64,000 nt of DNA from positions 1 to 64,000 of the forward strand of contig NZ_MDDV01000001.1 of the NCBI RefSeq assembly GCF_001854885.1, in the 5' to 3' direction. The notes below the pieces were generated by a model. The model searched no databases, was not told the origin of the DNA, and saw only the letters and a program-made list of their open reading frames with translations. Source of the DNA: Ensifer sp. LCM 4579. Its GTDB lineage: Bacteria; Pseudomonadota; Alphaproteobacteria; Rhizobiales; Rhizobiaceae. Below are positions 32,042 to 41,910 of the stretch, one piece after another; positions within the stretch are counted from its first letter, which is position 1, and each line of letters begins with the position of its first letter. Made by a program: the position numbers and the translations under genes.

Positions 32042-32296
32042 TCAGGCCTGCTTTACGATGCGGATCAGCACAAGCAGGATGACCGCGCCGATCGTCGCAT
32101 GGAGGATCGCGGCGAGAATGCCGGTGCCGAGGGTGACGCCCAGCGCCGGGAACAGGTAACCGGCGATAAGCGCGCCGATAATCCCGACAACCATATTGCC
32201 GATCAATCCGAAGCCGAAGCCGCTGACGATCAGCCCGGCGAGCCATCCCGCAATCGCGCCGACGATCAAAAATACCAGAATACTCTCAATACCCAT
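32042..32296 (-). CDS. GlsB/YeaQ/YmgE-family stress membrane protein
   Basis: The 84-residue hydrophobic protein has three predicted membrane helices: ILVFLIVGAIAGWLAGLIV, FGLIGNMVVGIIGALIAGYL and ILHATIGAVILLVLIRIV. This matches the family often labelled transglycosylase-associated. Members are small inner-membrane proteins induced by stress. The start at 32296 follows AAAGGAAG. Confidence 0.88.
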   Translation of the reverse strand: MGIESILVFLIVGAIAGWLAGLIVSGFGFGLIGNMVVGIIGALIAGYLFPALGVTLGTGILAAILHATIGAVILLVLIRIVKQA

Positions 32297-32542
32297 CAAT
32301 ATGCTTCCTTTCGGTTGTAACCCGAAGGAAAGGATAGCTCATGATCTTGGATCAGGTAGAGGGCAATTCTATCGCGCGGCCATTTTTCTGCTGCAATCGG
32401 GATTGGTGGTCGCTGAGCGCTAGCCAAACCGTTTTCGCGAGCTTCAGCAAGCCGAAATCCCCGGTTCGAGCCGAACCGGGTGATGAAGGCGATCGATGAG
32501 CGCGGGATGGATGCGCGCCAATCGCCTGCTTCCGCGGCCGCT

Positions 32543-33835
32543 TCAGACGATGCCGCCACCTCCGCCCGCAACCGCCGGACGCTCCGCCGCCACCCTGGCG
32601 CGATAGCCGCTTGCGCGGTATGCCGCGACCGGCGCAATCGCACCGCCCTTTTCCAGGCGGGCCATGGCAAGGATCGGCTCGACATCGGTCCGGAAGGCTG
32701 CCTTCAGGGTTTCCGATGCCATCAGCGCGTCATTGTCCTGCTGATAGCCCTCGAGCGCGTTGCGGTCGACGAGAAGGGCCTGGGCATAGGCGCGGCAGAC
32801 TTCCATGGCGCTCGTCATCAGGCTTTCGATGGGGTCCGTGACATTGTGGCTCTGGTCGAGCATATGGGCCGGCTCGAAGCCCTCGGCCTTGCGAACCTCG
32901 GCATCGACGAGCTCGTTGAAGACCAGGAAGAGGCGGTAGGGATCGATCGAGCCGGTATCGAGATCGTCGTCACCATATTTCGAATCGTTGAAATGGAAGC
33001 CGCCCAGCTTCTTGAACTGGATCAACCGGGCGACGATCATTTCGATATTGACGTTCGGTGCGTGGTGGCCGAGGTCGACGAGGCAGAAGGCCTTGGGCCC
33101 GAGTTCCTGAGCGATCAGATAGTTCGTGCCCCAATCCTGTACGACGGTGGAATAGAAGGCCGGCTCGTACATCTTGTGTTCGGTGAAGACGCGCCAGTCG
33201 TCTGGAAGCGCGGCATAGATCGCCTTCATCGAATCGAGATAGCGCTCGAAGGCCCTGGTGAAATTGCTCTGGCCGGGAAAGTTCGAGCCGTCGCCGATCC
33301 AGACCGTCAGCGCCTTCGAGCCGAGCGCCTTGCCGATTTCGATGCATTCGAGATTGTGCTCGATCGCCTGTCGCCGTGTGGCAGCGTCGGTGTGGGTGAG
33401 CGACCCGAACTTGTAGGAATGCGCCTGGCCGGGCGCATCCGAAAAGGTGTTTGAGTTCATCGCGTCGAAGCCCAGCCCGAGCGAAGCGCCCTTTTCCTTC
33501 AGCGCCGGGAGATCCGCGACCTTGTCCCAGGGGATGTGCAGCGACACGGTCGGCGTCGCGCGGGTGAGTTCATGGATAACGCCGCAATCCTCGATCTTGT
33601 CGAAGATGTTGCGGGGCTCGCCCGAGCCCGGGAAGCGCGCGAAGCGCGTGCCGCCGGATCCAACGCCCCAGGAGGGAACGGCAACGCCGTATGCTGCGAC
33701 CTTTGTTCCGATCGCATCGATGTCGATGCCACGGCGCGCGAGCCGCTCGCCGAGGCCTTCATAGTCGCGCTTCAGTTCCGCGAGCCGTTTTGCGTTCTCG
33801 GCCTCGACGAGAGATGTGCTGATGATGACGGTCAT
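32543..33835 (-). CDS. rhaI: L-rhamnose isomerase (rhizobial type)
   Basis: The 430-residue enzyme converts L-rhamnose to L-rhamnulose. Segments FARFPGSGEPRNIFDKIEDC, TVSLHIPWDKVADLPALKEK, SKALTVWIGDGSNFPGQSNF, LVDLGHHAPNVNIEMIVARL and GGFHFNDSKYGDDDLDTGSI hold the conserved metal-binding residues of the TIM barrel. The ATG at 33835 lies 11 bp after the rhaD stop behind a GGAGAGG ribosome-binding site, so the two are co-transcribed. Confidence 0.93.
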   Translation of the reverse strand: MTVIISTSLVEAENAKRLAELKRDYEGLGERLARRGIDIDAIGTKVAAYGVAVPSWGVGSGGTRFARFPGSGEPRNIFDKIEDCGVIHELTRATPTVSLHIPWDKVADLPALKEKGASLGLGFDAMNSNTFSDAPGQAHSYKFGSLTHTDAATRRQAIEHNLECIEIGKALGSKALTVWIGDGSNFPGQSNFTRAFERYLDSMKAIYAALPDDWRVFTEHKMYEPAFYSTVVQDWGTNYLIAQELGPKAFCLVDLGHHAPNVNIEMIVARLIQFKKLGGFHFNDSKYGDDDLDTGSIDPYRLFLVFNELVDAEVRKAEGFEPAHMLDQSHNVTDPIESLMTSAMEVCRAYAQALLVDRNALEGYQQDNDALMASETLKAAFRTDVEPILAMARLEKGGAIAPVAAYRASGYRARVAAERPAVAGGGGGIV

Positions 33836-33846
33836 GGCAGCCTCTC

Positions 33847-35946
33847 CTAGCGGGTGAAGGACTGGGCATTGCCCGCGTCGACATTGATGATATTGCCGGT
33901 CGATTTCGCTGACATGTCGGAGGCGAGGAAGTAGATGGCTTCGGCGATATCCTCGGGGAAAACGCTGCGCTTCAGCATGGAGCGCTCGCGGTAATGCGCC
34001 TCGAGCGCGTCGACGTCCATGTTGTAGGCCGCCGCGCGCTGCTCCTTCCACTCGCCGGTCCAGATCTTCGACCCTCGCAACACCGCATCCGGATTGACGA
34101 CGTTGACGCGGATCTGCGCCGATGCGCCTTCGAGCGCAAGGCAGCGGGCAAGGTGGATCTCCGCCGCCTTGGCGGTGCAATAGGCCGCCGCGCCGGGCGA
34201 GGCGGCCAAGCCGTTCTTTGAGGCGACGAAGACGACATTGCCGCCGGCCTTCTGGGCGCGGAAGATGCGGAAGGCTTCGCGCGAGACGAGGAAATAGCCG
34301 GTTGCGAGAATGTCGATGTTCTTGTTCCAGAGCGAAAGCGTCGTGTCCTCGATCGCCGCCGAGGAGGCAAGTCCCGCATTCGAAACAAGAATGTCGAGGC
34401 CGCCAAAGGCGAGAAGCACGTCGCCGAAACCGGATTCGACTGCCGCTTCGCTGGTCACGTTCATGCTGACGGCGCGGACGAAATCCTTGCCGTGACGGGC
34501 GGCAAGTTCCTCCTCGGCCGCTTCGAGCGCCGTCTCGTCGATATCGGCAAGGACGACGCAGGCGCCTTCCTGCATCAGCCGGTCGGCCGTCGCCTTGCCG
34601 ATGCCGCCGGCGCCGCCGGTCACGAGCGCGATGCGGCCGGCGAGGCTCTTCGGCTTCGGCATGCGCTGGAGCTTTGCTTCCTCCAGCAGCCAGTACTCGA
34701 TGTCGAAGGCCTCCTGCTCGGGCAGGCCGACATAGGTCGAAACGCCCGAGGCGCCGCGCATCACATTGATGGCATTGACATAGAACTCGCCGGAGATGCG
34801 CGCCGTCGCCTTGTCCTTGGCAAAGGTCATCATGCCGACGCCCGGAACGAGATAGACGACCGCATTCGGATCGCGCATCGCCGGGCTGTCCGCGCGCTTG
34901 CAGCGATCGTAATAGGCTGCATAGTCGGCGCGATAGGCGGCGATCGCCTCCGGCAGGCCGGCAAGCGTCCTTTCGACATCGGGCGCGGCGGGGTCGAAAT
35001 CGATCACCAGCGGCCGGATCTTCGTGCGAAGGAAATGGTCGGGGCAGCTCGTCCCGAGCGCCGCCAGAGCCTCGAGGTCCCTCGACGTCACGAAATCCAG
35101 AACCGCTTGGCCGTCCTCGAAATGGCCGACCTTGTTCTCGTCGGCGCCGATCAGGCCGCGGATCACCGGCATCAGCCGCTTCGCAACCGCAGCACGCTCG
35201 GAGGCTTCGAGGACGGGTTTGACCGCCCCGCCGAACGCCGGCACCGTGTTCTCGGCTTCGAACCAGGCAATCGCCCGGTTGATGATCTCGATCGTCGTCT
35301 CGTAGGCTTCCTTGGCCGTGTCGCCCCAGGTGAAAAGGCCGTGGCTCTCGAGCACGACGCCGCGCGCCTTCGGATTTTCGAGGCAGAGTTTCTCGAGCCA
35401 GAGGCCGAGTTCATAGCCTGGCCGCTTCCAGGGGAGCCAGCCGATCTCGTCCCCGAAGATCTTCTGCGTCAAGTCCTTGCTGTTCTTCGAGGCGGCAATG
35501 GCGATGATCGCATCCGGGTGCATGTGGTCGACATGCGCCTTCGGCACATAGGCGTGCAGCGGCGTGTCGATCGATGCGGCCCTCGGATTGAGATTGAAGG
35601 TGCAATGCGGCAGGTAGCCGACCATCTCGTCTTCGAATTCGACGCCGCGATAAATGCCCTTGAGCGTCCTCAGCTTGTCCATGTAGAGCGTGGCAAAACC
35701 GTCCATCCTGATCGTGCCGACATCGCCGCCGGACCCTTTGACCCAAAGGACTTCAACCGTGTCCCCGGTCAGCGGATCCTTCTCCATCACCTTCGCTGAC
35801 GTGTTGCCGCCGCCATAATTGGTGATTCGCTTATCGGAGCCCAGCAGATTGGACCGATAAAGGAGCCGCTCCGGCTCGCTCATTCCTGCCGTCTTGGCGT
35901 CATCCCACAGATTGGCCAGCCGTGCGCCCTGTCGCTTGTCGAGCAT
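33847..35946 (-). CDS. rhaD: Bifunctional rhamnulose-1-phosphate aldolase / short-chain dehydrogenase
   Basis: The 699-residue protein fuses an N-terminal class II aldolase domain (about 20-410; NYGGGNTSAKVMEK, AYVPKAHVDHMHPDAI and VLESHGLFTWGDTA include the zinc histidines) to a C-terminal SDR domain (about 430-699). The SDR carries GRIALVTGGAGGIGKATADR, NAG and the YCTAK catalytic motif. The aldolase splits rhamnulose-1-phosphate into DHAP and L-lactaldehyde; the SDR should oxidise the aldehyde. The gene is divergent from rhaR and translated before rhaI. Confidence 0.93.
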   Translation of the reverse strand: MLDKRQGARLANLWDDAKTAGMSEPERLLYRSNLLGSDKRITNYGGGNTSAKVMEKDPLTGDTVEVLWVKGSGGDVGTIRMDGFATLYMDKLRTLKGIYRGVEFEDEMVGYLPHCTFNLNPRAASIDTPLHAYVPKAHVDHMHPDAIIAIAASKNSKDLTQKIFGDEIGWLPWKRPGYELGLWLEKLCLENPKARGVVLESHGLFTWGDTAKEAYETTIEIINRAIAWFEAENTVPAFGGAVKPVLEASERAAVAKRLMPVIRGLIGADENKVGHFEDGQAVLDFVTSRDLEALAALGTSCPDHFLRTKIRPLVIDFDPAAPDVERTLAGLPEAIAAYRADYAAYYDRCKRADSPAMRDPNAVVYLVPGVGMMTFAKDKATARISGEFYVNAINVMRGASGVSTYVGLPEQEAFDIEYWLLEEAKLQRMPKPKSLAGRIALVTGGAGGIGKATADRLMQEGACVVLADIDETALEAAEEELAARHGKDFVRAVSMNVTSEAAVESGFGDVLLAFGGLDILVSNAGLASSAAIEDTTLSLWNKNIDILATGYFLVSREAFRIFRAQKAGGNVVFVASKNGLAASPGAAAYCTAKAAEIHLARCLALEGASAQIRVNVVNPDAVLRGSKIWTGEWKEQRAAAYNMDVDALEAHYRERSMLKRSVFPEDIAEAIYFLASDMSAKSTGNIINVDAGNAQSFTR

Positions 35947-36019
35947 CTCGAAGTCCTCCCGGTCGGTCCGCGGCCAGCCGCGGCGATTGATTGATATCAG
36001 ATCACATGTGGGGTGCAGG

Positions 36020-36096
36020 ATTGTCAATCAAAAACGATCAAAATCAGTCATATTGCGCCGCACAATGAAAAAATATGATCGATACTGATTGACAAT
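36020..36096. promoter_or_regulatory. rhaD-rhaR divergent control region with 11-bp inverted repeat
   Basis: ATTGTCAATCA (36020-36030) is exactly complementary to TGATTGACAAT (36086-36096). Between them are AAACGATCAAAATCAGTCA-type A-rich repeats. The arms lie about 66 bp apart, six helical turns, as for two operators joined by a loop. A DeoR-type repressor such as RhaR is the likely ligand, controlling both operons. Confidence 0.62.
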
Positions 36097-36136
36097 GTTC
36101 GGGCCTGATGGAAGCATGCAGGCATCGGAGGAGCGC

Positions 36137-36949
36137 ATGCACGAGAAAGAAAGACACAGGATCATCCTGTCGGCGGTGCAGGAAAAGCCGGTCGTGACCG
36201 TGCCGGAACTGGTCGAACTCACCGGCAGCTCGGAGGCGACGATCCGCCGCGACATTGCAGCGCTCCATGTGCAGAAGCGGCTCCGGCGAGTGCGTGGCGG
36301 CGCCGAGGCGATCAATCCGCCGCAATTCGTCGGACTTGCCGGGCGGCCCTTCCGCGTCAACGAAGGCCTGCACGCGCGGGAGAAGCAGGCGATTGCCCGC
36401 GAGGCGGTGGCGCTCTGCCAGGACGGTGAGCCGATCATCATCAATGGCGGCACGACGACCTTTCAGATGGTGCATTTCCTGGCGAACCGCCGGATGCAGG
36501 TCTTCACAAATTCCTTTCCGATCGCCGAGCATCTGCTCAAGCATTCGAAGAATACGGTGATGCTGTCCGGCGGTACGATCTATCGCGAGCAGAACATCAT
36601 TCTGAGCCCCTTCGAAAATGACGTGACGCGCAACTTCTATGCGCGGCGCATGTTCATGGGTGCGCAGGGGCTCGGGCCGCTCGGCCTGATGGAGGCTGAT
36701 CCGCTTCTGATCCAGGCGGAGCAGAAGCTGATCGACCAGGCCGACGAGTTGGTCGTGCTCGCGGATTCCTCAAAGTTTCACAAGCGCTCGAGCCTCATCC
36801 TTTGTGGCCTCAAGCGCATCAGCACCGTGATCACCGATTCGGGCATCGAGGACAGGCATGCCGCGATGCTCGAAAGTGCCGGCGTCAATCTCGTCGTCGC
36901 CAACACGAAGGCGGCGAGCGACGCGGAGATCGCTTCGACATCCGCCTGA
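36137..36949 (+). CDS. rhaR: DeoR-family repressor of rhamnose genes
   Basis: The 270-residue regulator has a DeoR N-terminal HTH (VTVPELVELTGSSEATIRRD followed by IAALHVQKRLRRVRGGAEAI) and a sugar-phosphate sensing C-terminal domain (IINGGTTTFQMVHFLANRRM; VLADSSKFHKRSSLILCGL). The ATG at 36137 follows GGAGGAG. Being the first gene of the rhaRSTPQUK unit and divergent from rhaDI, it probably represses both until a rhamnose intermediate binds. Confidence 0.92.
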   Translation: MHEKERHRIILSAVQEKPVVTVPELVELTGSSEATIRRDIAALHVQKRLRRVRGGAEAINPPQFVGLAGRPFRVNEGLHAREKQAIAREAVALCQDGEPIIINGGTTTFQMVHFLANRRMQVFTNSFPIAEHLLKHSKNTVMLSGGTIYREQNIILSPFENDVTRNFYARRMFMGAQGLGPLGLMEADPLLIQAEQKLIDQADELVVLADSSKFHKRSSLILCGLKRISTVITDSGIEDRHAAMLESAGVNLVVANTKAASDAEIASTSA

Positions 36950-37079
36950 GGGCGGATCGGGGAGGGGAATGGAGGGCGATCTTTCGGGTGAAGCCGGAAT
37001 AGGATCGCAAAGACCGATTATTTTTCGGGTCAAAGGATGCAGCTGCTGCGGCTGCATGGGCCCCAGGGAGGAGAAAGTG

Positions 37080-38069
37080 ATGAAGATCCTGAAATCATTG
37101 ATGGTGACGGCGGCCGTTGCGGTCGCGCTTATGGCCAATGCGGCGCATGCGGAGAACAAGAAGATCGCGCTCGTGGTCAAGGCGCTCGGCATCGGCTTCT
37201 TCGAGGCCGCCAACAAGGGTGCCCAGGAGGCGGCCAAGGAACTCGGCGACGTCGAAGTCATTTATACGGGCCCGACCTCGACGACAGCGGAAGGCCAGAT
37301 CGAGGTGATCAACTCGCTGATCGCCCAGAAGGTGGACGCCATCGCCGTTTCGGCCAATGACACCGATGCGCTCGTGCCGGCGCTGAAGAAGGCGATGGAA
37401 CGCGGCATCAAGGTCATCTCGTGGGATTCGGGTGTCGCCAAGGAAGGCCGGATGATGCATCTCAATCCGTCCTCGAACGCCTTGATTGGCAACATGATCA
37501 TCAAGCTCGCCGCCGATCATCTGCCCGAAGGCGGCGATGTTGCCGTGCTTTCCGCCTCGGCAACGGCTACGAACCAGAACACCTGGATCGCGGAGATGAA
37601 GAAGGTTCAGGACAACTATAAGGGCATCAATGTCGTCGCGACCGTCTATGGCGATGACCTTGCCGACAAGTCCTATCGCGAGACCCAGGGCCTCATTCAG
37701 TCCCATCCGAACCTGAAGGCAATCATCGCGCCGACCTCGGTCGGCATCGTTGCGGCCGCGCAAGCCGTGACCGACGCCGGCAAGATCGGTGAGATCAACG
37801 TGACGGGCCTTGGCCTGCCGTCCGAAATGGCCGGTCACGTCAAGTCCGGAGCGTCGAAGTCCTTCGCGATCTGGAACCCGATCGATCTCGGCTACTCGGC
37901 TACGATGATCGCCTACGACCTTATCAATGGCGCCGAAGCCAAGCCCGGCGCTGAACTGAAGATGGGTCGCATGGGATCCGTGAAGCTCGACGAGAACAAT
38001 GAAGGCGCCATGGCTGACCCGTTCGTCTATGATGCCTCGAACGTCGAGGAATTCGCAAAGATCTTCTGA
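37080..38069 (+). CDS. rhaS: Rhamnose ABC importer, periplasmic binding protein
   Basis: The 329-residue protein has a signal peptide (MKILKSLMVTAAVAVALMAN, cleaved after AAHA) and the two-lobed Peripla_BP_4 fold (IALVVKALGIGFFEAANKGA; AVSANDTDALVPALKKAMER; LKAIIAPTSVGIVAAAQAV). It delivers L-rhamnose to RhaPQ. An AGGGAGGAG site precedes the ATG. The 340-bp gap after it contains repeats rather than a gene, which may favour higher levels of the binding protein than of the membrane parts. Confidence 0.93.
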   Translation: MKILKSLMVTAAVAVALMANAAHAENKKIALVVKALGIGFFEAANKGAQEAAKELGDVEVIYTGPTSTTAEGQIEVINSLIAQKVDAIAVSANDTDALVPALKKAMERGIKVISWDSGVAKEGRMMHLNPSSNALIGNMIIKLAADHLPEGGDVAVLSASATATNQNTWIAEMKKVQDNYKGINVVATVYGDDLADKSYRETQGLIQSHPNLKAIIAPTSVGIVAAAQAVTDAGKIGEINVTGLGLPSEMAGHVKSGASKSFAIWNPIDLGYSATMIAYDLINGAEAKPGAELKMGRMGSVKLDENNEGAMADPFVYDASNVEEFAKIF

Positions 38070-38149
38070 TCGGGGGGGCAAATTGCCCTGCATGCGGCCT
38101 GCCCGTCCCCGCAGCAGGTGCGCTGCAGCTGCGGAGGGTGGACCGGCCA

Positions 38150-38254
38150 CCTTCTCCCCAGGCGGGGAGAAGGGAAAAGGCGGCCCGTCGCGAACGTGGA
38201 TACGAAGCCCCCTCGCGAACCGTGAGGGAGCTAGTCCTCGGGTTAAACCCGAGG
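38150..38254. repeat. Palindromic repeat block between rhaS and rhaT
   Basis: The 38070-38410 gap holds two strong palindromes: CCTTCTCCCC-AGGC-GGGGAGAAGG (38150-38173) and CCTCGGGTT-A-AACCCGAGG (38236-38254). They resemble the dispersed GC-rich intergenic repeats (RIME-like) common in rhizobial genomes. No credible gene is present in the gap. The block may stabilise the rhaS end of the mRNA or cause partial termination. Confidence 0.65.
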
Positions 38255-38410
38255 AGAAGGGCGACCCCCGTCCCCAACAGGTGAGACGGTCTCTTTTTCT
38301 CGAAGAGAGTGAGTGCCTCGCCCAAGACGGCTGAAGCCGAAACGGCAGCCCATTTTTAAACGACTGGATTGGTGGACTCTCTCTTGTTGCAGGATACGAC
38401 CACATCGCGG

Positions 38411-39922
38411 ATGAAACCCGCTATCGCGCTCGAGGGCATTTCGAAATCCTTCCCCGGTGTGCGTGCGCTCTCGGATGTTTCGCTGGCGCTTTACCCCGGA
38501 TCGGTAACCGCGCTGATCGGCGAGAACGGCGCCGGCAAGTCGACGCTCGTCAAGATCCTGACGGGAATCTACCAGCCGGATGCCGGCGTGATCCGCGTCG
38601 GGGACACGGAGGCGACATTCCCGACGGCTCTTGCGGCGGCCCGCGCCGGGGTCACCGCCATTCATCAGGAAACAGTGCTTTTCGACGAGCTCTCGGTGGC
38701 CGAGAACATCTTTCTCGGGCATGCCCCGCGCAACCGCTTCGGCCTCATCGACTGGAAGAAACTCAACGCCGATGCTGCCGCGCTGCTTCAGCGGGCAGGC
38801 GCGAATTTAGACCCGACGATCCGCCTGCGTGATCTCGGCATCGCCAGGAAACATCTGGTGGCGATCGCCCGCGCGCTGTCCGTCGATGCGGGTGTCGTTA
38901 TCATGGATGAGCCCACCGCGGCGCTGTCGCACAAGGAAATTCATGAACTGTACGCGCTGATCGAGCGGCTGAAGGCCGAAGGCAAGGCGATCCTTTTCAT
39001 CAGCCACAAGTTCGACGAAATCTTCCGGATCGCCGATCGCTACACGGTCTTCCGTGATGGCACCATGGTCGGCGAGGGATTGATCGCCGATGTCGGCCAG
39101 GACGATCTCGTCCGCATGATGGTCGGTCGCGCCGTCGGCACCGTCTATCCGAAGAAGCTGGTCGAGATCGGCGAACCGGTGCTGACCGTTTCCGGCTATC
39201 GCCACCCGACCGAGTTCGAGGACATCAATTTTGAGCTCAGGCGCGGCGAAATCCTTGGCTTCTACGGCCTCGTCGGCGCCGGACGTTCGGAATTCATGCA
39301 GTCGCTGATCGGCATCACCCGGCCGTCCGCCGGTGCGGTCAAGCTCGACGGCAAGGTACTGGTCATCCGCAATCCGGCCGAGGCGATCCGCGCCGGCATC
39401 GTCTATGTACCGGAAGAGCGCGGCCGCCAGGGGGCGATCATCGGCATGCCAATCTTCCAGAACATCACCCTGCCATCGCTTTCCCACACGTCGCGTTCCG
39501 GCTTCCTGAGGCTCGCCAACGAATTCGCGCTGGCGCGCGAATACACGTCCCGGCTCGATCTCCGCGCCGCCTCCCTCGACCAGGATGTCGGCACGCTTTC
39601 CGGCGGCAACCAGCAGAAGGTGGTGATCGCCAAGTGGCTGGCGACGAAGCCGAAGGTCATCATACTCGACGAGCCGACCAAGGGCATCGACATTGGCTCC
39701 AAGGCCGCCGTCCACGCCTTCATGAGCGAGCTTGCGGCGCAAGGCTTGAGCGTCATCATGGTGTCCTCGGAAATTCCTGAAATCATTGGCATGTCCGACC
39801 GGGTCATCGTCATGCGCGAGGGGCGGATCGCCGCTCGGTTCGAGCGCTCCGAACTGACGGCGGAAAAGCTGGTGCGCGCGGCGGCCGGCATCGAAGCGCC
39901 GCCTGAAGGGAGGGCCGCATGA
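38411..39922 (+). CDS. rhaT: Rhamnose ABC importer, ATP-binding protein
   Basis: The protein has about 503 residues and two ABC domains. The first has Walker A GENGAGKST (near residue 40) and MDEPTAALS. The second has SGGNQQKV as signature and ILDEPTKGIDIG. The second half lacks a normal Walker A (YGLVGAGRSEFMQ), as is usual for sugar transporters of this CUT2 type. The start is uncertain: the ATG at 38411 has a weak site, while codons from 38369 are also open. The stop overlaps rhaP. Confidence 0.92.
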   Translation: MKPAIALEGISKSFPGVRALSDVSLALYPGSVTALIGENGAGKSTLVKILTGIYQPDAGVIRVGDTEATFPTALAAARAGVTAIHQETVLFDELSVAENIFLGHAPRNRFGLIDWKKLNADAAALLQRAGANLDPTIRLRDLGIARKHLVAIARALSVDAGVVIMDEPTAALSHKEIHELYALIERLKAEGKAILFISHKFDEIFRIADRYTVFRDGTMVGEGLIADVGQDDLVRMMVGRAVGTVYPKKLVEIGEPVLTVSGYRHPTEFEDINFELRRGEILGFYGLVGAGRSEFMQSLIGITRPSAGAVKLDGKVLVIRNPAEAIRAGIVYVPEERGRQGAIIGMPIFQNITLPSLSHTSRSGFLRLANEFALAREYTSRLDLRAASLDQDVGTLSGGNQQKVVIAKWLATKPKVIILDEPTKGIDIGSKAAVHAFMSELAAQGLSVIMVSSEIPEIIGMSDRVIVMREGRIAARFERSELTAEKLVRAAAGIEAPPEGRAA

Positions 39923-40899
39923 CGGCTAAGCTGCTCAAGAATCGCGAAGCTCTCCTTGTCGTTGCGATCGCCGTCCTGGTCGCCCTGATCGCCCTGCGCT
40001 TTCCGGCATTCGTCGCCCCGGGAAATCTGGCGCGCGTCTACAACGACACCTCGATCCTGATCATCCTCGCCCTCGGTCAGATGGCGGTGATCCTCACCCG
40101 CTGCATCGATCTGTCGATGGCGGCGAACCTCGCGCTTTGCGGCATGGTAGCGGCCATGCTCAACACTGCCTTTCCCGGATTGCCGATCCCGCTCGTCATC
40201 GTCACCGCCATGGCGCTCGGCGCATTGCTCGGCATGATCAATGGCACGCTGGTCTGGAAACTCGACATCCCGCCGATCGTCGTCACCCTCGGAACGCTGA
40301 CGATCTATCGCGGCCTCATTTTCCTTCTGACGAACGGCAAGTGGATCAACGCGCACGAGATGAGCGTTGCCTTCAAGGCTCTTCCCCGTCTGGATATCGC
40401 CGGCGCGCCGGTGCTCTCCTGGCTGTCGCTCGCGATGATCGCGCTGATGTTCGTGGTCATGAGCCGCACCGCACTTGGCCGCGCCTTCCATGCGGTCGGC
40501 GGCAATCCGCACGCGGCCGTCTATACCGGTATCGATGTCGGCCGCACGCGCTTCTTCGCCTATTGTCTTTCGGGCGCGCTGGCGGGACTTTCGGGCTATC
40601 TCTGGGTGTCCCGCTATGCGGTCGCCTATGTCGATATCGCCGCGGGCTTCGAACTCGATATCATCGCTGCCTGCGTCATCGGCGGCATTTCGATCGCCGG
40701 CGGCATCGGTTCCGTCGCCGGAGCCGTGCTCGGAGCTCTCTTACTCGGCGTGATCAAAAACGCGCTGCCCGTCATCAACATCTCGCCTTTCGCGCAGATG
40801 GCGATCTCCGGAACGGTCATCATCATTGCCGTCGCCGTCAACGCCCGCGCCGAGCGTCGCAAGGGCAGGGTCATTCTCAGAAAAGCGGAGGCGGTCTGA
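39919..40899 (+). CDS. rhaP: Rhamnose ABC importer, permease
   Basis: The 326-residue hydrophobic protein has about nine membrane helices and the CUT2 permease patterns LILALGQMAVILTRCIDLSM, FFAYCLSGALAGLSGYLWVS and VIGGISIAGGIGSVAGAVLG. It forms the channel with RhaQ. It overlaps rhaT by four bases and rhaQ by one, so the three are translated together. Confidence 0.92.
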   Translation: MTAKLLKNREALLVVAIAVLVALIALRFPAFVAPGNLARVYNDTSILIILALGQMAVILTRCIDLSMAANLALCGMVAAMLNTAFPGLPIPLVIVTAMALGALLGMINGTLVWKLDIPPIVVTLGTLTIYRGLIFLLTNGKWINAHEMSVAFKALPRLDIAGAPVLSWLSLAMIALMFVVMSRTALGRAFHAVGGNPHAAVYTGIDVGRTRFFAYCLSGALAGLSGYLWVSRYAVAYVDIAAGFELDIIAACVIGGISIAGGIGSVAGAVLGALLLGVIKNALPVINISPFAQMAISGTVIIIAVAVNARAERRKGRVILRKAEAV

Positions 40900-41903
40900 T
40901 GGCTGACGCTCAACTCTCTCCCCGCAACATCCCCGATCGCCTGCAGGGGCGGGGCGCACGTCTTCTGAAGAGCTGGGAGGCTTTGCTCGTCATCGTGGCA
41001 ATGGCGATCTTCCTCGGCAATTCGCTGGCCTCGCCCTACTTCCTCGACCCGTGGAACCTCTCGGACGCCACCTTCAACTTCACCGAAAAGGCGATGATTG
41101 CCTTCGCCATGGCGCTGGTCATCATTTCCGGCGAAATCGATCTTTCGGTCGCCTCGATCATCGCGCTCGCCTCCACCGCGATGGGTTATGCCGTGCAGCT
41201 TGGCTTCGATACGCCGGCGCTTGTCGCGGTCGGCCTTGGGGTGGGTCTTCTCTGCGGCGCGGTCAACGGCCTCCTGATCACCGGCCTCGGCCTCCCCTCC
41301 ATCGTGGTGACGATCGGTACGATGAGCCTGTTTCGCGGGCTGGCCTTCATCGTGCTTGGAGATCAGGCCTTCACCGGCTACCCATCGAGCTTCTCCTGGT
41401 TCGGTCAGGGCTATGTCTGGTGGGTCTTCTCGTTCGAATTCACGCTCTTCCTGCTACTGGCCGTGATCTATGGCGTGCTCCTGCACAAGACGAATTTCGG
41501 CCGCGCGGTCTATGCGATCGGCAACAACCAGACCGCCGCCCTCTTTTCGGGCGTGCGCGTCGGCCGAGTGAAATTCATCCTCTTCCTGATGACCGGGCTG
41601 ATGGCGGGGCTTGCCTCCGTCTGCCTCACCTCCCGGCTTGGGTCGACGCGTCCCTCGATCGCGCTCGGCTGGGAGCTCGAAGTCGTCACCATGGTCGTGC
41701 TCGGAGGTGTCAGCATTCTCGGAGGTTCCGGCACCATACCGGGCGTCGTGCTGGCGGCGCTGATCATGGGCATGGTCACCTTCGGCTTCGGCCTCCTGAA
41801 CGTTCCCGGCATCGTCATGTCCATCTTCATCGGGCTGCTGCTGATTTCAGTCATCGCCCTGCCCATCCTGTGGCAACACGCCCGCCGTCATTTCGCGCAT
41901 TGA
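40899..41903 (+). CDS. rhaQ: Rhamnose ABC importer, second permease
   Basis: The 334-residue permease is paralogous to Rha[41 protein letters not shown] and [20 protein letters not shown] mark the CUT2 family. The start is placed at the ATG that overlaps the rhaP stop (TGATG). It would pair with RhaP in a heterodimeric channel. Confidence 0.92.
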   Translation: MADAQLSPRNIPDRLQGRGARLLKSWEALLVIVAMAIFLGNSLASPYFLDPWNLSDATFNFTEKAMIAFAMALVIISGEIDLSVASIIALASTAMGYAVQLGFDTPALVAVGLGVGLLCGAVNGLLITGLGLPSIVVTIGTMSLFRGLAFIVLGDQAFTGYPSSFSWFGQGYVWWVFSFEFTLFLLLAVIYGVLLHKTNFGRAVYAIGNNQTAALFSGVRVGRVKFILFLMTGLMAGLASVCLTSRLGSTRPSIALGWELEVVTMVVLGGVSILGGSGTIPGVVLAALIMGMVTFGFGLLNVPGIVMSIFIGLLLISVIALPILWQHARRHFAH

Positions 41904-41910
41904 GGTAGCC

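Noticed and set aside
34492-35799. A 435-codon plus-strand frame opposite rhaD
   Set aside because: It mirrors the well-supported aldolase/dehydrogenase gene; its product is Arg/Asp/His-rich low-information sequence, a common artefact in high-GC genomes.
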